DNA of 64,000 nucleotides from Schistocerca nitens (taxonomy: Eukaryota; Arthropoda; Insecta; Orthoptera; Acrididae). Positions 23,129 to 33,340 of the stretch are shown in pieces. The DNA lies in NCBI RefSeq assembly GCF_023898315.1, contig NC_064619.1:371334150-371398149 (forward strand), in the 5' to 3' direction. A program made the translations under genes and the position numbers. Each line of letters opens with the position of its first letter. The stretch's first letter is position 1. The notes under the pieces are model-generated. The model was not told the origin of the DNA, searched no databases, and saw nothing but the letters and a program-made list of their open reading frames with translations.

Positions 23129-23132
23129 TTAA

Positions 23133-23704
23133 GAAAGATCTAAACATTGATAAAATGTACATGGATGTATACTGAGGTGAGTGCTTGGAAGCCAAATTAA
23201 TTATAAGATAAGCTGTAGATAAACAGCTCTCTTTTGTTATAATCAAGGAAAGTAGAAAAGTATGTAGTATTTGAACTCATTGTTGTTAATATATTGGGGA
23301 AAAGCTAGTGCAGAGACAGCACAGGGCTAATTTCAGAATTACTGATCCATTTCGTCCGTCAAAAGTGCTTTTCATTACACAATAATATTTTATTGTTTCA
23401 GAGGTTCTATGTAATTCTCACACTACTGCAAAGATGTTTGATATAGGTGTTAGTGTCAGTGATATTGAGAAGCAACTAAAATCACAAAAACTGACCGAAT
23501 CTCTGGGACCGATTCTATACAGAATTTGCAGCTGACTTAGCCCCTCTTTAAACCATAATCTACCATACATCCCTCGAACACAAAAAAAAAAAACCTTACC
23601 CAATAGCTGGAAGAAAGCACCAGTATCCTTGATATTCATTCTTTGTAGAATCAGAACACATTCTGAACTCAAATGTAATAAAGTATCTTGAATGAAATGA
23701 CTTC
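23133..23704. other. no recognisable feature
   Basis: No coding or repeat pattern that I can support. Confidence 0.45.
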
Positions 23705-23945
23705 CTCCGAGGATTTCGTGATAGTATGTACCATGTTAACTTTGAATGGAGAGTCATGAACATAACTTAGTGTGTGCTCCAGGGAAGTATGATGGGGTCT
23801 TTGCTGTTCATGTTATATGTTAATGACCTTAAGGACAATATTAATAGTAATGTCAGACTGTCCACAGATAATGCAGCTGTCTGTCATGAAATACTGTCTG
23901 AAAAAAGCTGCACAGATATTATAAGATGTTGATTAGACTTCATTA
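23705..23945 (+). pseudogene. CR1-type LINE reverse transcriptase scrap
   Basis: One plus frame reads VLQGSMMGSLLFMLYVNDL followed by DNINSNVRLSTDNAAV. This aligns with the RT block 'GIPQGSVMGPLIFTIYLNDL...FADDAVV' of the copy at 61259-61804. The catalytic FADD has decayed to STDN. It abuts the 5' leader of the CR1-type copy that begins near 23960. Confidence 0.65.
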
Positions 23946-24320
23946 TTAAGGGTTTCTCTGGATACTTGGCTGTGCAGCGAGCTACGTTAATTTAAGTATT
24001 AACTGTATTTTTCTTACTTGTCACTTCCTCTTCAGTGTGTTTGCTTTTAGGAAGCTTTAATTTTCGAGTACTAGTAATAATGTTCCATAGATTTCGTGTT
24101 TGTTTTGAATACAGTCAGAGAGAGTCCCTTTAGTCAGCTGTAGTTCCAGTAGTGCTAGTGTTTGTTTTGAATACAGTCCAGAGACAAGTAGTGCTTATTT
24201 TCATTGTTTTCAACAAGAAGTGTCCAGTAACCACAGTTTAGTCAGCTATCAGCCACCTTTAGTGAATTAGCAGTCTAGTTAAAAGTTGATTAACTCTCTA
24301 CAGTAAATTGATTTCTTAGG

Positions 24321-25242
24321 ATGGATAGGATGTGTGACTGCTGTGTACGGACGCGGGAGGAGCTGGCCGCTGTTCGCAAACAGCTGAATGTGTTGATGGC
24401 CACGGCTAGCCGTCTTCAGGCTGCTGCCTCGGAGTGTAGCAGTAGTGGGGAGTCTGCTGCGTCGCATGGTACACCCCAGGTGTTACATGTTTTGCCCACA
24501 GTTCCTACTGTCGAGACATCTACGCGCGCAGTTGGGCCACCCTCTCCCCAAGGGGAGTGGCGGGTTCAACGGTGTTCGTGTCACACGAGGCCGAGGGTCA
24601 ATGTGGAGGCTGGCTGTGTGGCATTGCCCGCTCAGCCTGTGAGTGGACATGTGGCCGCTCATTCAGCAAGGTCCAAGCAGGCACACGGGGGGACGGGTTT
24701 ATTAGTGATTGGGAGCTCCAACGTTGTGCGGGTGTTGGAGTGCCTTAGGGAGATAGCAGAAAGGTTGGGGAGAAGGCTAGTGTTCACTCTGTTGGCGTGC
24801 GGGAGGCGGGGTCTCATCCGAGATGTGGAGGAGGCCCCTGCCGGCAGCGATAGAGCACTGGGTGCACCGGACTGCAAATTGTTGCTCATGTCGGCACCTA
24901 TGACTCCTGCCGTTTGGCTTCATAGGTTATCCTCAGTTCATACAGGCGGTTGGTGGAGTTGGTGAAGGCGGAAAGCCTCGCTCACGGGGTGGAATCTGAG
25001 CTAACTATTTGTAGTAGCGTTTCCAGAACCGATCGCGGTCCTCTGGTTTGCAGCTGAGTGGAAGGCTAAAACCAGAGGCGGACGATTCTGCGGAGTTCTG
25101 GGGTGCAAATTTCTCAATCTCTGCTATCAGGTGGAGAAATGTAGGGTCTCCCTGAATAGGTCAGGCATGCACTATATGCAGGAAGTGGCTACAAGGATAG
25201 CGGATTACATATTGAGTGCACATGTGGGTTTTTTAGGTTAGA
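24321..25242 (+). pseudogene. CR1-type LINE ORF1 (coiled coil plus SGNH-hydrolase-like), frameshifted
   Basis: The open first part (24321-24965, 214 aa) starts MDRMCDCCVRTREELAAVRK. The N-terminus combines a CxxC-type start with a Leu-rich, coiled-coil-like helix. Around residues 125-165 it reads GTGLLVIGSSNVVRVLECLR, resembling the 'GDSxxR' first block of SGNH/GDSL hydrolases. After a frame change between about 24890 and 24970, sequence in another frame includes GCKFLNLCYQVEKC and SLNRSGMHYMQEVATRIAD, the terminal block. The same block occurs at 51880-52620 and at the window's right end. The usual hydrolase DxxH reads S-G-M-H here. ORF1 of this group is thought to act in RNA binding during transposition. 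Confidence 0.7.
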
Positions 25243-25330
25243 GAATTCCCTCCCTAGGCCCAACTAGACACCTCCTGAGACGCAACGTAGTAGTAGTAGG
25301 CAAAACTCAACGGGGAGTAACAATATTAAT

Positions 25331-27590
25331 GTGCTAATAGTAAACTGCAGGAGCGTCTATAGAAAGGTCCCAGAACTGCTCTCATTAATAAACGGTCACA
25401 ACGCCCACATAGTACTATGGACAGAAAGTTGGCTGAAACCAGATGTAAACAGTAATGAAATTCTAAACTCAGATTGGAATGTATACCGCGGAGACAAGCT
25501 GGACAGTGAATGGGGAGGCGTGTTTACAGCGATAAAAAGTGCAATAGTATCGAAGGAAATTGACGGAGATCCGAAATGTGAAATAATTTGGGTGAAAGTC
25601 ACAGTTAAAGCAGGCTCAAACATGGTAATTGGATGTCTCTATAGGCCCCCTGGCTCAGCAGCTGTTGTGGCAGAACACCTGAAGGAAAATTTGGAAAACA
25701 TTTTGATTAGATTTCCTGATCATGTTATAGTTCTGGGTGGAGATTTTAATTTGCCGTATATAGACTGGGAGACTCAAACGTTTATAACAGCTGGCAGGGA
25801 CAAAGAATCCAGTGAAATCTTTTCAAGTGCATTATCTGAAAACTACCTTGAGCAAAACAGAGAACTGACTCGTGGCGATAACATATTAGACCTTCTGGTG
25901 ACAAACAGGCCCGAACTATTTGAAACAGTTAACGCAGAACAGGGAATCAGTGATCATAAAGCGGTTACTGCATTGATGATTTCAGCCATAAATAGAAATA
26001 TTAAAAAAAGTAGGAAGATTTTTCTGTCTAGCAAAAGTGACAAAAAGCAGATTTCAGAGTACTTGACGGCTCAGCACAAAAGTTTTGTCTCAGGTACAGA
26101 TAGTGTAGAGAATCAGTGGACAAAGTTCAAAACCATCGTACAATATGCATTAGATGAGTATGTGCCAAGCAAGATCATAAGAGATGGAAAAGAGCCACCG
26201 TGGTACAACAACCGAGTTAGAAAACTGCTGCAGAAGCAAAGGGAACTTTACAGCAAACATAAACATAGCCAAAGCCTTGCAGACAAACAAAAATTACACG
26301 AAGCGAAATGTAATGTGAGGAGGGCTATGTGAGAGGCGTTGAATGAATTCGAAAGTAAAGTTCTATGTCCTGACTTGGCAGAAAATCCTAAGAAATTTTG
26401 GTCTTATGTCAAAGCGGTATGTGGATCAAAACAAAATATCCAAACACTCTGTGACCAAAATGGTACTGAAACAGAGGATGACAGACTAAAGGCCGAAATA
26501 CTAAATGTCTTTTTCCAAAGCTGTTTCACAGAGGAAGACTGCACTGTAGTTCCCTCGGTCCTGATGGGATACCAGTTCGATTTTACACAGAGTATGCGAA
26601 GGAACTTGCCCCTCTTCTTGCAGAGGTGTACTGTAGGTCTCTAGAAGAGCATAGTGTTCCAAAGGATTGGAAAAGGGCACAGGTCATCCCCGTTTTTAGG
26701 AAGGGACGTCGAACAGATGTGCGTAACTATAGACCTATATCTCTAACGTCAATCAGTTGTAGAATTTTGGAACACGTATTATGTCGGAGTGTAATGACTT
26801 TTCTGTAGACTAGAAATCTATTCTGTAGAAATCAGCATGGGTTTCGAAAAAGACGATCGTGTGAAACCCAGCTCGCGCTATTTGTCCACGAGACTCAGAG
26901 GGCCGTAGACACAGGTTCCCATGTAGATGCCGTGTTTCTTGACTTCTGCAAGGCGTTTGATACAGTTCCCCAGTCATTTAATGAACAAAGTAAGAGCATA
27001 TGAACTATCAGACCAATTGTGTGATTGGATTGAAGAGTTCCTAGATAACAGAACGCAGCATGTCATTCTCAATGTAGACAAGTGTAATGTGTTGTGAATA
27101 CATAGAAAGAAAGATCCTTCATCATTTAGCTACAATATAGCAGGTCAGTAATTGGAAGCAGTTGATTCCATAAATTATCTGGGAGTAGGCATTAGAAGTG
27201 ATTTAAAATGGAATGGTCATATAAAGTTGATCGTTGGTGAAGTAGATGCCAGACTGAGATTCATTGGAAGAATCCTAAGGAAGTGCAATCCGAAAACAAA
27301 GGAAGTAGGTTACAGTACACTTGTTTGCCCACTGCTTGAAAATTGCTCACCAGTGTGGGATCCGTACCAGATAGGGTTGATAGAAAAGATCCAATGGAGA
27401 GCAGCATGCTTCATTACAGGATCATTTAGTAATCGCGAAATTGTTACGGAGATGATAGATAAACTCCAGTGGAAGACTTTGCAGGAGAGACACTCAGTAG
27501 CTCGGTACAGGCTTTTGTTGAAGTTTCGAGAACATACCTTCACCGAGGAGTCAAGCAATATATTGCTCCCTCCTATGTATATCTCGTGAA
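25331..27590 (+). pseudogene. CR1-type LINE ORF2 (endonuclease, RT), catalytic palm deleted
   Basis: The endonuclease is intact in a 333-codon open stretch (25331-26332). It shows MLIVNCRSVYRKVPELLSLI, WTESWLKPDV, IGCLYRPPGS, GGDFNLPYIDWETQ and GISDHKAVTAL, the AP-endonuclease residues N, E, D/N and D/H. The RT begins after a TGA at 26330. Compared with the copy at 61933-62952, about 130 bp are missing at SVLMGYQ (near 26560). The segment from 'GETSTDVK' through the FADD palm to the 'LN[IV]DKCNVL' region is also missing (near 27070). The thumb and C-terminal part (27152-27589) are open and contain INYLGVGIRSDLKWNGHIK. No polymerase activity is possible. Confidence 0.85.
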
Positions 27591-27764
27591 GAGACCATGA
27601 GGATAAAATCAGAGAGATTAGAGCCCACACAGAGGCATAACGACAATCTTTCTTTCCACGAACAATACGAGACTGGAATAGAAGGGAGAACCGATAGAGG
27701 TACTCAAGGTACTCTCCGCCACACACAGTCAGGTGGCTTGCGGAGTATGGATGTAGATGTAGAT

Positions 27765-28075
27765 ACTGCTGTCATTTCAGTCTTCTTCACATTAATCCGC
27801 AGTCCACTCTCACTGCCATTCTTTGTTAAGTCCTCTATGGTTTCTGCCACCTCTTCCTTTGACTCTGCTATGGCTGCAATGTCGTCTTGCATATCTCAAT
27901 AGCTATGTTCTTCCATTTAGCTTTACCCCTTTACCTTCTCTGTTTATTTTCTGTATGACTTTCTCCAAGATATGGAATATAGCCAAAGTGGAAAATTTGA
28001 AATACCTTGGACCCCGGTTCAACAGGTATAATAACCTAAAACAAGAAATTAACTGAAACTTACTACAGCCTGAAG
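27765..28075. mobile_element. LINE fragment in head-to-head (5'-inverted) arrangement
   Basis: On the minus strand, 27770-27905 reads YADDIAAIAESKEEVAETIE then GLRINVKKTEM, the RT palm. On the plus strand, 27985-28053 reads KVENLKYLGPRFNRYNNLKQ, the block that normally follows 'INVKKTEM' within a few dozen residues in this RT type. Consecutive protein blocks are thus on opposite strands, meeting near 27905-27980, as produced by 5' inversion during LINE integration. The end of the CR1-type LINE abuts it on the left. Confidence 0.6.
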
Positions 28076-28424
28076 CAGATGTAGCATTATATGAGTACGT
28101 CCAATATAGTCGGATCTACTTTGTGTCACGTGAATGTAGGGGAGTCGAAAGAAGTAGTGACCCATGACGTCATATCAACTTGAGATTTTTTTTATACATG
28201 TAATTCATTTCTAAATTTTATTGATTATTTGCAGAGTAAAGAATTAAATTATGTACAACATGTAATAAATACTGAGTTTTAATGAGGCAAATATAAATAT
28301 GTTTTGACATAGCATATCCCCTTGTTGCGTTATACATGATATGATTTCTGTTTGTAAAAACAAAAACTTCCATGTTGCTCGAGTGTGCGATCAAGTAGTC
28401 GTCGTGTGCGGATCTTCTGTAACT
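28076..28424. other. no recognisable feature
   Basis: AT-rich; nothing supportable seen. Confidence 0.45.
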
Positions 28425-28439
28425 TTCATGAATGGGCAT

Positions 28440-28778
28440 TCTTTCTTTCTTTTTTCTTTAACTCCGTCTACAGGCCGCAAGCGACCCATCGGGACCATCC
28501 GACCGCCGTATCATCCTCAGGGGAGGATGCGGATAGGAGGGGCATGGGGTCAGCACACCGCTCTCCCGGTCGTTAAGACGGTTGTCTTTGACCGGAGCCG
28601 CTACTATTCGGTCGAGTAGCTCCTCAATTGGCATCACGAGGCTGAGTGCACCCCGAAAAATGGCAACAGCACGTGGCGGCGGGATGGTGACCCATCCAAG
28701 CGCCGGCCACGCCCGACAGCGCTTAACTTCGGTGATCGCACGGGAACCGGTGTATCCACTGTGGCAAGGCCGTTGCCC
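28440..28778 (-). mobile_element. 5S-rRNA-derived SINE with 15-bp target duplication
   Basis: Read on the minus strand from 28778, the first ~93 nt follow 5S rRNA. They begin 'ggcaacggccttgccac', carry a perfect 'gatcaccgaagttaagc' (28721-28737, A-box region) and the C-box-like 'tggatgggtcacc' (28686-28698). An unrelated body follows ('gaggagctactcgaccga'), then an A-rich tail read on plus as 'tctttctttcttttttcttt' (28440-28459). A 15-bp direct repeat 'ttcatgaatgggcat' bounds it (28425-28439 and 28779-28793). It is a retroposed SINE using a 5S-type internal promoter, not a 5S gene. Confidence 0.9.
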
Positions 28779-28793
28779 TTCATGAATGGGCAT

Positions 28794-29589
28794 AGATTGT
28801 TAATTTACAACCCGGAGTTGATTTAAAATTTATTCTAGGGAAGCACGGCCCGGCTTTGGTGCAAACTAATCATTTGCAAATTCTCAAATATTGGGGCGGA
28901 GTTTAAGACACGCAGCTGGATATCAGGCGTTGTCGTCATGTGTTGGATTCAGTAACATTAACCACAATTTATGGACATTAGCTGGGTAATAATTATCAAA
29001 GACTTATATGAGCAGCGTAGTAATCGTTTTGATGCTTAAAGCAAGCGAGAAGCAATTTACTGTTGGGATACGACAAATATTAATCATTGCCTAGTCAGCT
29101 TGTTGATACGTTGTTTAGTAACTCATAAACAGACAGTGATAGAATTACTGAAACGATCTTTTAAGTATCAATGACCACTACACACACATCAGAAACTAAT
29201 TACTCTGTGAGTGACTTCTGGATTGGATGAGTTTCTTTTATTTCATCTAATTGGTATTGATAAACTTCATTTGAGGTTGAAACTTCATCAATGGTGTCAC
29301 GCTCATTCAGTTTAGTAGAATGATAGATGATACTAGCTACGCTACTATTTATAGTTTTAAAAGAAAAGAGAGCACGTACCTGTTTTTCTTTTGAGAAATG
29401 CTTGTACTTCAGTCATCAGTCTTCTCAAACCAGAAGCACAAGTGACACTCCCTCACAGCACTATGATATCATGAACCACCACACACGTGCCCCCTTCTCA
29501 CTACATTTCTGCATTGAAAACCCTGAGATACAGCCGCAGTATGAAGGAAGAAATAAGAGGAAAGATCAGCGAAAGAAATGGAGCAAAGT
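28794..29589. other. no recognisable feature
   Basis: No supportable coding region. A short open frame at 29327-29632 shows no family resemblance. Confidence 0.45.
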
Positions 29590-30080
29590 GAGAATGGGAG
29601 GTCACAATGTCATCAAAAAATCTTTCAGTTAAGACCAGACTTAAAGACTACAAATATGCTGATAGTAACAGTGTTGTTATATGGGACAGAAATGTGAAGC
29701 ACAAAAAGGGAAGAGAACATGCTCATCTTTGAACAGAAAATCTTGAGATTTTTATGCCAATATGCAAAGAGAACATGTGGAGATGTAGAAAGAACTAGCA
29801 ACTGTACAGCCTAATGAAACAACCAAACATCTTGCAGAAAATGAAATTGCATGGAATAAACTAACAAGGCACATTACTAGGAGGCCAGAAATATGCCAAG
29901 CTAAAGCTGGGCTTATGTGAAAACCTGATAGAACTTGTCCAATGTGTAGACCAAGGAAGCAATAGGAGGATAAACTGCAGAAGGATCTTCAGCAGTTGGG
30001 TGTCCATGAGAATTGGACCCAAAGAGCACAATATCTCCACATATGGAGGAACATTGTAAGGTCAGCAGGTAAAATGTCAA
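29590..30080 (+). pseudogene. LINE ORF2 3' terminal part, decayed
   Basis: Plus frames read VLLYGTEMWSTKREENMLIF, then FEQKILRFLCQYAKRTCGDV, matching the 'LLYGSETWT...FERKILR' tail of RTE-like polymerases. Downstream are WEDKLQKDLQQLGVHENW and HIWRNIV, matching the terminal 'RW.D.V..DL..LGV..W...A.DR..WR' block. Frames change several times. It is the same general type as 13640-14420. The 3' end adjoins the Tc1 remnant that begins near 30085. Confidence 0.65.
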
Positions 30081-30084
30081 ATCT

Positions 30085-30950
30085 CAGACATTGCAGTGCC
30101 CCGAAAAATATCCTGCAAGAACGGGACCAAGGATGACTAAAGAGAATCGTCCAACGTGACATAAGTGCAACCCTTCCACAAATTGCTGCAGATTTCAGTG
30201 CTTGGTCCATCAACAAGTGTCAGCGTGTGAATCATTCAGCTTTCGGAGCCGAAGGCCCACTCGTGTACCCTTGATGACTACACGACACAAAGCTTTATGC
30301 CTTTCCTGAGACTGTCAACTCTGACATTGGACTGCTGATGACTGGAAACATGTTGCTCGGTTGGACAAGTCTCATTTCAAATTGCATCAAGTGGATGAAC
30401 ATGTATGGGTATGGAGACCACTACATGAATCCATGGATCCTGCATTTCAGCAGGTGACTGTTCAAGCTGGTGGAGTTGTAATTGTGTTGGGCGTATGCAT
30501 TTGGTGTGATATGGGACCCCTGATAAATCTAGATACGACTCTGGCAGGTGACATGTACGTAAACATCCTGTCTGAACACCATTTGTGTCCATTGTGCATT
30601 CCGACGTACTTCGACAATTCCAGCAGGACAATGCGACACCCTAAACGTCCAGAATTGCCACAGAGTGGCTCCCGGAAAACTCTTCTGAGTTTAAACACTT
30701 CCACTGGCCACCAAACTCCCCAGATATGAATGTTATTGAGAATATTTGGGATGCCTTGCAACGTGCTGAACAGAAGAGATCTCCACCTCTTTGTACTCTC
30801 ATGGATTTATGGACAGCCCTGCAGGGTTTATGGTGCCAATTCCCTCCAGCACTACTTCAGACATCAGTAGAGTCCATGCCACGTCGTGTTGCAAAGCTTC
30901 TGCATTCTCGTGGGGGGGCCCCCCCACGATATTAGGCAGGTATATAAGTT
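30085..30950 (+). pseudogene. Tc1-like transposase, decayed
   Basis: Plus-strand blocks of a Tc1-family DDE transposase: SRRPTRVPLMTTRHKALC and TADDWKHVAWLDKSHFKL, where the first catalytic Asp should sit in 'WSDESRF' and here reads WLDKSHF. Then VWRPLHESMDPAFQQVTVQA, CIWCDMGPLINLDTTLAGDM, a QQDNA-like block at 30624 in another frame, and PNSPDMNVIENIWDALQ with the terminal Glu at the END/ENIWD block (30719-30760). The C-terminal ESMPRRVAKLLHSRGG ends at 30930. At least two frameshifts are present. A GC expansion near 30909-30928 makes a perfect palindrome. Confidence 0.85.
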
Positions 30951-31962
30951 TCTTTCGCTCTTCAATGTATGATAAGTAGACCGCAGACATTTAAGTTCTA
31001 AAAATCTTAAATTAGGTACCTAAAATAGGTTCTATCACTTACAAAAATAGGTTATGAAAATCAGAAAATAGGTGAACAAAATTAGACATTTTACTGTCTA
31101 GAAATAGACAAAAATCCACATTATATTATTGTCCATGTCCATAATTACAGTCACAGAAAATAACTAACACTTTCTCCAGATTTTCCGTTGAGAAACTGCA
31201 TCTCATCTGTTAACAGCATCGTACATGCTGAGAATGAGCGTTCCACATTAACAGATGTCACCAGAGAATATTTAAATGACAGTATTAGGTGCACAGTCTT
31301 GTTCTGTTGATTTACCTGTTTAAGATGTCAGCCACTGTGCAGAGGGTGGTCAGTCTGGGTTTTTTGGTAGCACTGGCTTTAGTTTCTCAATAACTTTCAT
31401 ACCATTAGACCCTGGGGCCAAGTTGATTTTTTTCTGTCACCTCTTCTATGAATCACAGTTGCGTGTAGACTGCTTTGCCTGAACATTCTAGAGTTTTAAT
31501 AATAGGGACCAAAAATGCATAATGAGATTTTACGTATGCAATGTCATTGGAAATTGTTGGGTCCTTTATAAGATCTTTAACTGAAGTAATGCTCACTGCC
31601 TCCTCTTGCAATTTAAGGGGACCACACCCTGCCTATCTAACCCATGTTAATTTAGGCAAGTATTTGACCCATTTCTGAAAGAAAAAACAAAAAAAAACTA
31701 TTTGATGCAGGACCTTAGTATTTTTACTGTATGTTACATGATGACAACAGTCAACTGTACTAAAATCTACTTTATCCATTTTATAGTTTTTAAGAAATAC
31801 TTTTTAAATTTATTAACAAAAATGTAAAGATTTTTTTCTGCGGAAAATATTTTTTGTGGACTTTCTAATGGGGGAATATTAATAAATGTAGTACCAAAGG
31901 TGGCTTTTTATGTTATGTGGAGTCCCTGAAAATTTCTTTCATCTATCTATGCTGATGATGTT

Positions 31963-32662
31963 GTTGTTGTTGTTGTTGTGGTCTTCAGTCCTGAGACTGG
32001 TTTGATGCAGCTCTCCATGCTACTCTATCCTGTGCAAGCTTGTTCATCTCCCAGTACCTACTGCAGCCTACATCCTTCTGAATCTGCTTAGTGTATTCAT
32101 CTCTTAGTCTCCCTCTACGATTTTTACCCACCACGCTGCCCTCCAGTACTAAATTAGTGATCCTTGATGCTTCAGAACATGTCCTACCAACTGATCCCTT
32201 CTTCTAGTCAAGTTGTGCCACAAACTCCTCTTCTCCCCAATTCTATTCAATACCTCCTCATTAGTTATGTGATCTACCCATCTAATCTTCCGCATTCTTC
32301 TGTAGCACCACATTTCGAAAGCTTCTATTCTCTTCTTGTCTAAACTATTTATCGTCCATGTTTCACTTCCATACGTGGCTACACTCCATACAAATACTTT
32401 CAGAAACGACTTCCTGACACTTAAATCTATACTAGATGTTAACAAATTTCTCTTCTTCAGAAACGATTTCCTTGCCATTGCCAGTCTACATTTTATATCC
32501 TCTCTACTTCGACCATCATCAGTTATTTTGCTCCCCAAATAGCAAAACTCCTTTACTACTTTAAGTGTCTCATTTCCTAGTCTAATTCCCTCAGCATCGC
32601 CCGATGTAATTCGACTACATTCCATTATCCTCGTTTTACTTTTGTTGATCTTCTTAATGTTC
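31963..32662 (-). mobile_element. CAA-tailed RTE-like LINE, 5'-truncated copy 2
   Basis: Innermost element of the nest. Read on minus it starts at about 32662 with KINKSKTRIMECSRI and continues RLGNETLKVVKEFCYLGSKI, FLKKRNLLTSSIDLSVRKSF and MWCYRRMRKIRWVDHITNEE, ending in the CAA repeat (31963-31980 on plus). The 171-codon stretch 32149-32664 is open; a frameshift precedes the final block. It holds only the C-terminal polymerase tail, so it is dead on arrival. No clear target duplication was found. Confidence 0.9.
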
Positions 32663-33340
32663 ATTGACTTTACAACTTTTGCAATATTTAGACATTATCT
32701 CCACATCTAACACTTTACTGGTGTGTACACTTGTGGCAGTAAGTACTCCATTCAGAGAAATATGTCCTCTTTTCTGCCAACTTCTATCTAGTGCAACTGC
32801 AATATCTGAACATTCATTATTTTCTTCCACTGCTTCCCTAGCAGCCAGTTTCATGCTTTCCTCACTGACCTCACATACAGCTTTCTCTAATATTGCAGTC
32901 AGTTTTTCAAATTTATTTGGTGGCTGATGTAAGTTCATCACTGAATAAAATGTTCTCCCTGCAGCCATGCCCTTGCCAATGGATCATAAGGCATAAACTA
33001 ATCTAGTATTGATTTCATAAGAGCCACTTGCATCTGGTTTTGAAGAACTCATAAATGAAATCACAGCTGAGCATTTAGTGCAAATTAAATCCAAAGCAAT
33101 TTCTAGGCCTTATCTCCCACTGGCACTCTCACAAATTTTCACAGTCTGTGACTCACCACACTGTCTACATTGTACAAATTTAGAAATTACATCTGATAAT
33201 ATTCTCATATTTATAATAATGTTACTGAACCCCTTGTCACTTACAGTAAATTTGTTGTAACTCTGTTGAAATGGTGAGAGCTTCTTTGATACTGCACATG
33301 TTGAAGAATTACAATTAGAAACATCATTGCCAGGTGACAT
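32654..33340 (-). pseudogene. Kolobok-like ('Mutator-like domain') transposase fragment
   Basis: Two minus-strand open stretches belong together. The first (33340-33110) contains CRQCGESQTVKICES with paired cysteines, and the sequence after it continues with a second Cys pair (ALICTKC). The second (32968-32654) begins GMAAGRTFYSVMNLHQPPNK with FEKLTAILEKAV, then AREAVEENNECSDIAVALDR, SWQKRGHISLNGVLTATSVH and TSKVLDVEIMSKYCKSC. The blocks 'DIAVALDGTWQKRGHxSLNGVVTA' and 'TGKVLDxExxSKxCxxC' are characteristic of a family of eukaryotic transposase-like proteins. The expected catalytic 'DGTW' reads DRSW. The gene is cut at its 3' side by the LINE at 32662, and the rest is absent. Confidence 0.75.

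Larger units (their letters stand above)
23960..27763 (+). mobile_element. CR1-type LINE, near full length, internally deleted
   Basis: The order is a 5' leader (23960-24320, with an internal direct repeat 'gtgtttgttttgaatacagtc'), ORF1 from 24321, ORF2 from about 25331, and a 3' end in 'gcggagtatggatgtagatgtag' (27740-27763). The copy has a frameshift in ORF1 and stops and deletions in ORF2. It belongs to the same family as the antisense copy at 60822-64000. Clade assignment rests on the RT pattern and on the hydrolase-like domain in ORF1, a known feature of CR1 elements. Confidence 0.85.

Noticed and set aside
24321..24965. 214-codon open frame as a host gene
   Set aside because: It sits directly before a LINE ORF2 on the same strand, and its C-terminal continuation matches the ORF1 of two other LINE copies.
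28686..28778. Possible 5S rRNA gene on the minus strand
   Set aside because: The 5S similarity ends after about 93 nt and continues into an unrelated body with an A-rich tail and a 15-bp duplication.
28341..28793. Several overlapping open frames
   Set aside because: They are GC-rich shadows of the 5S-derived SINE.
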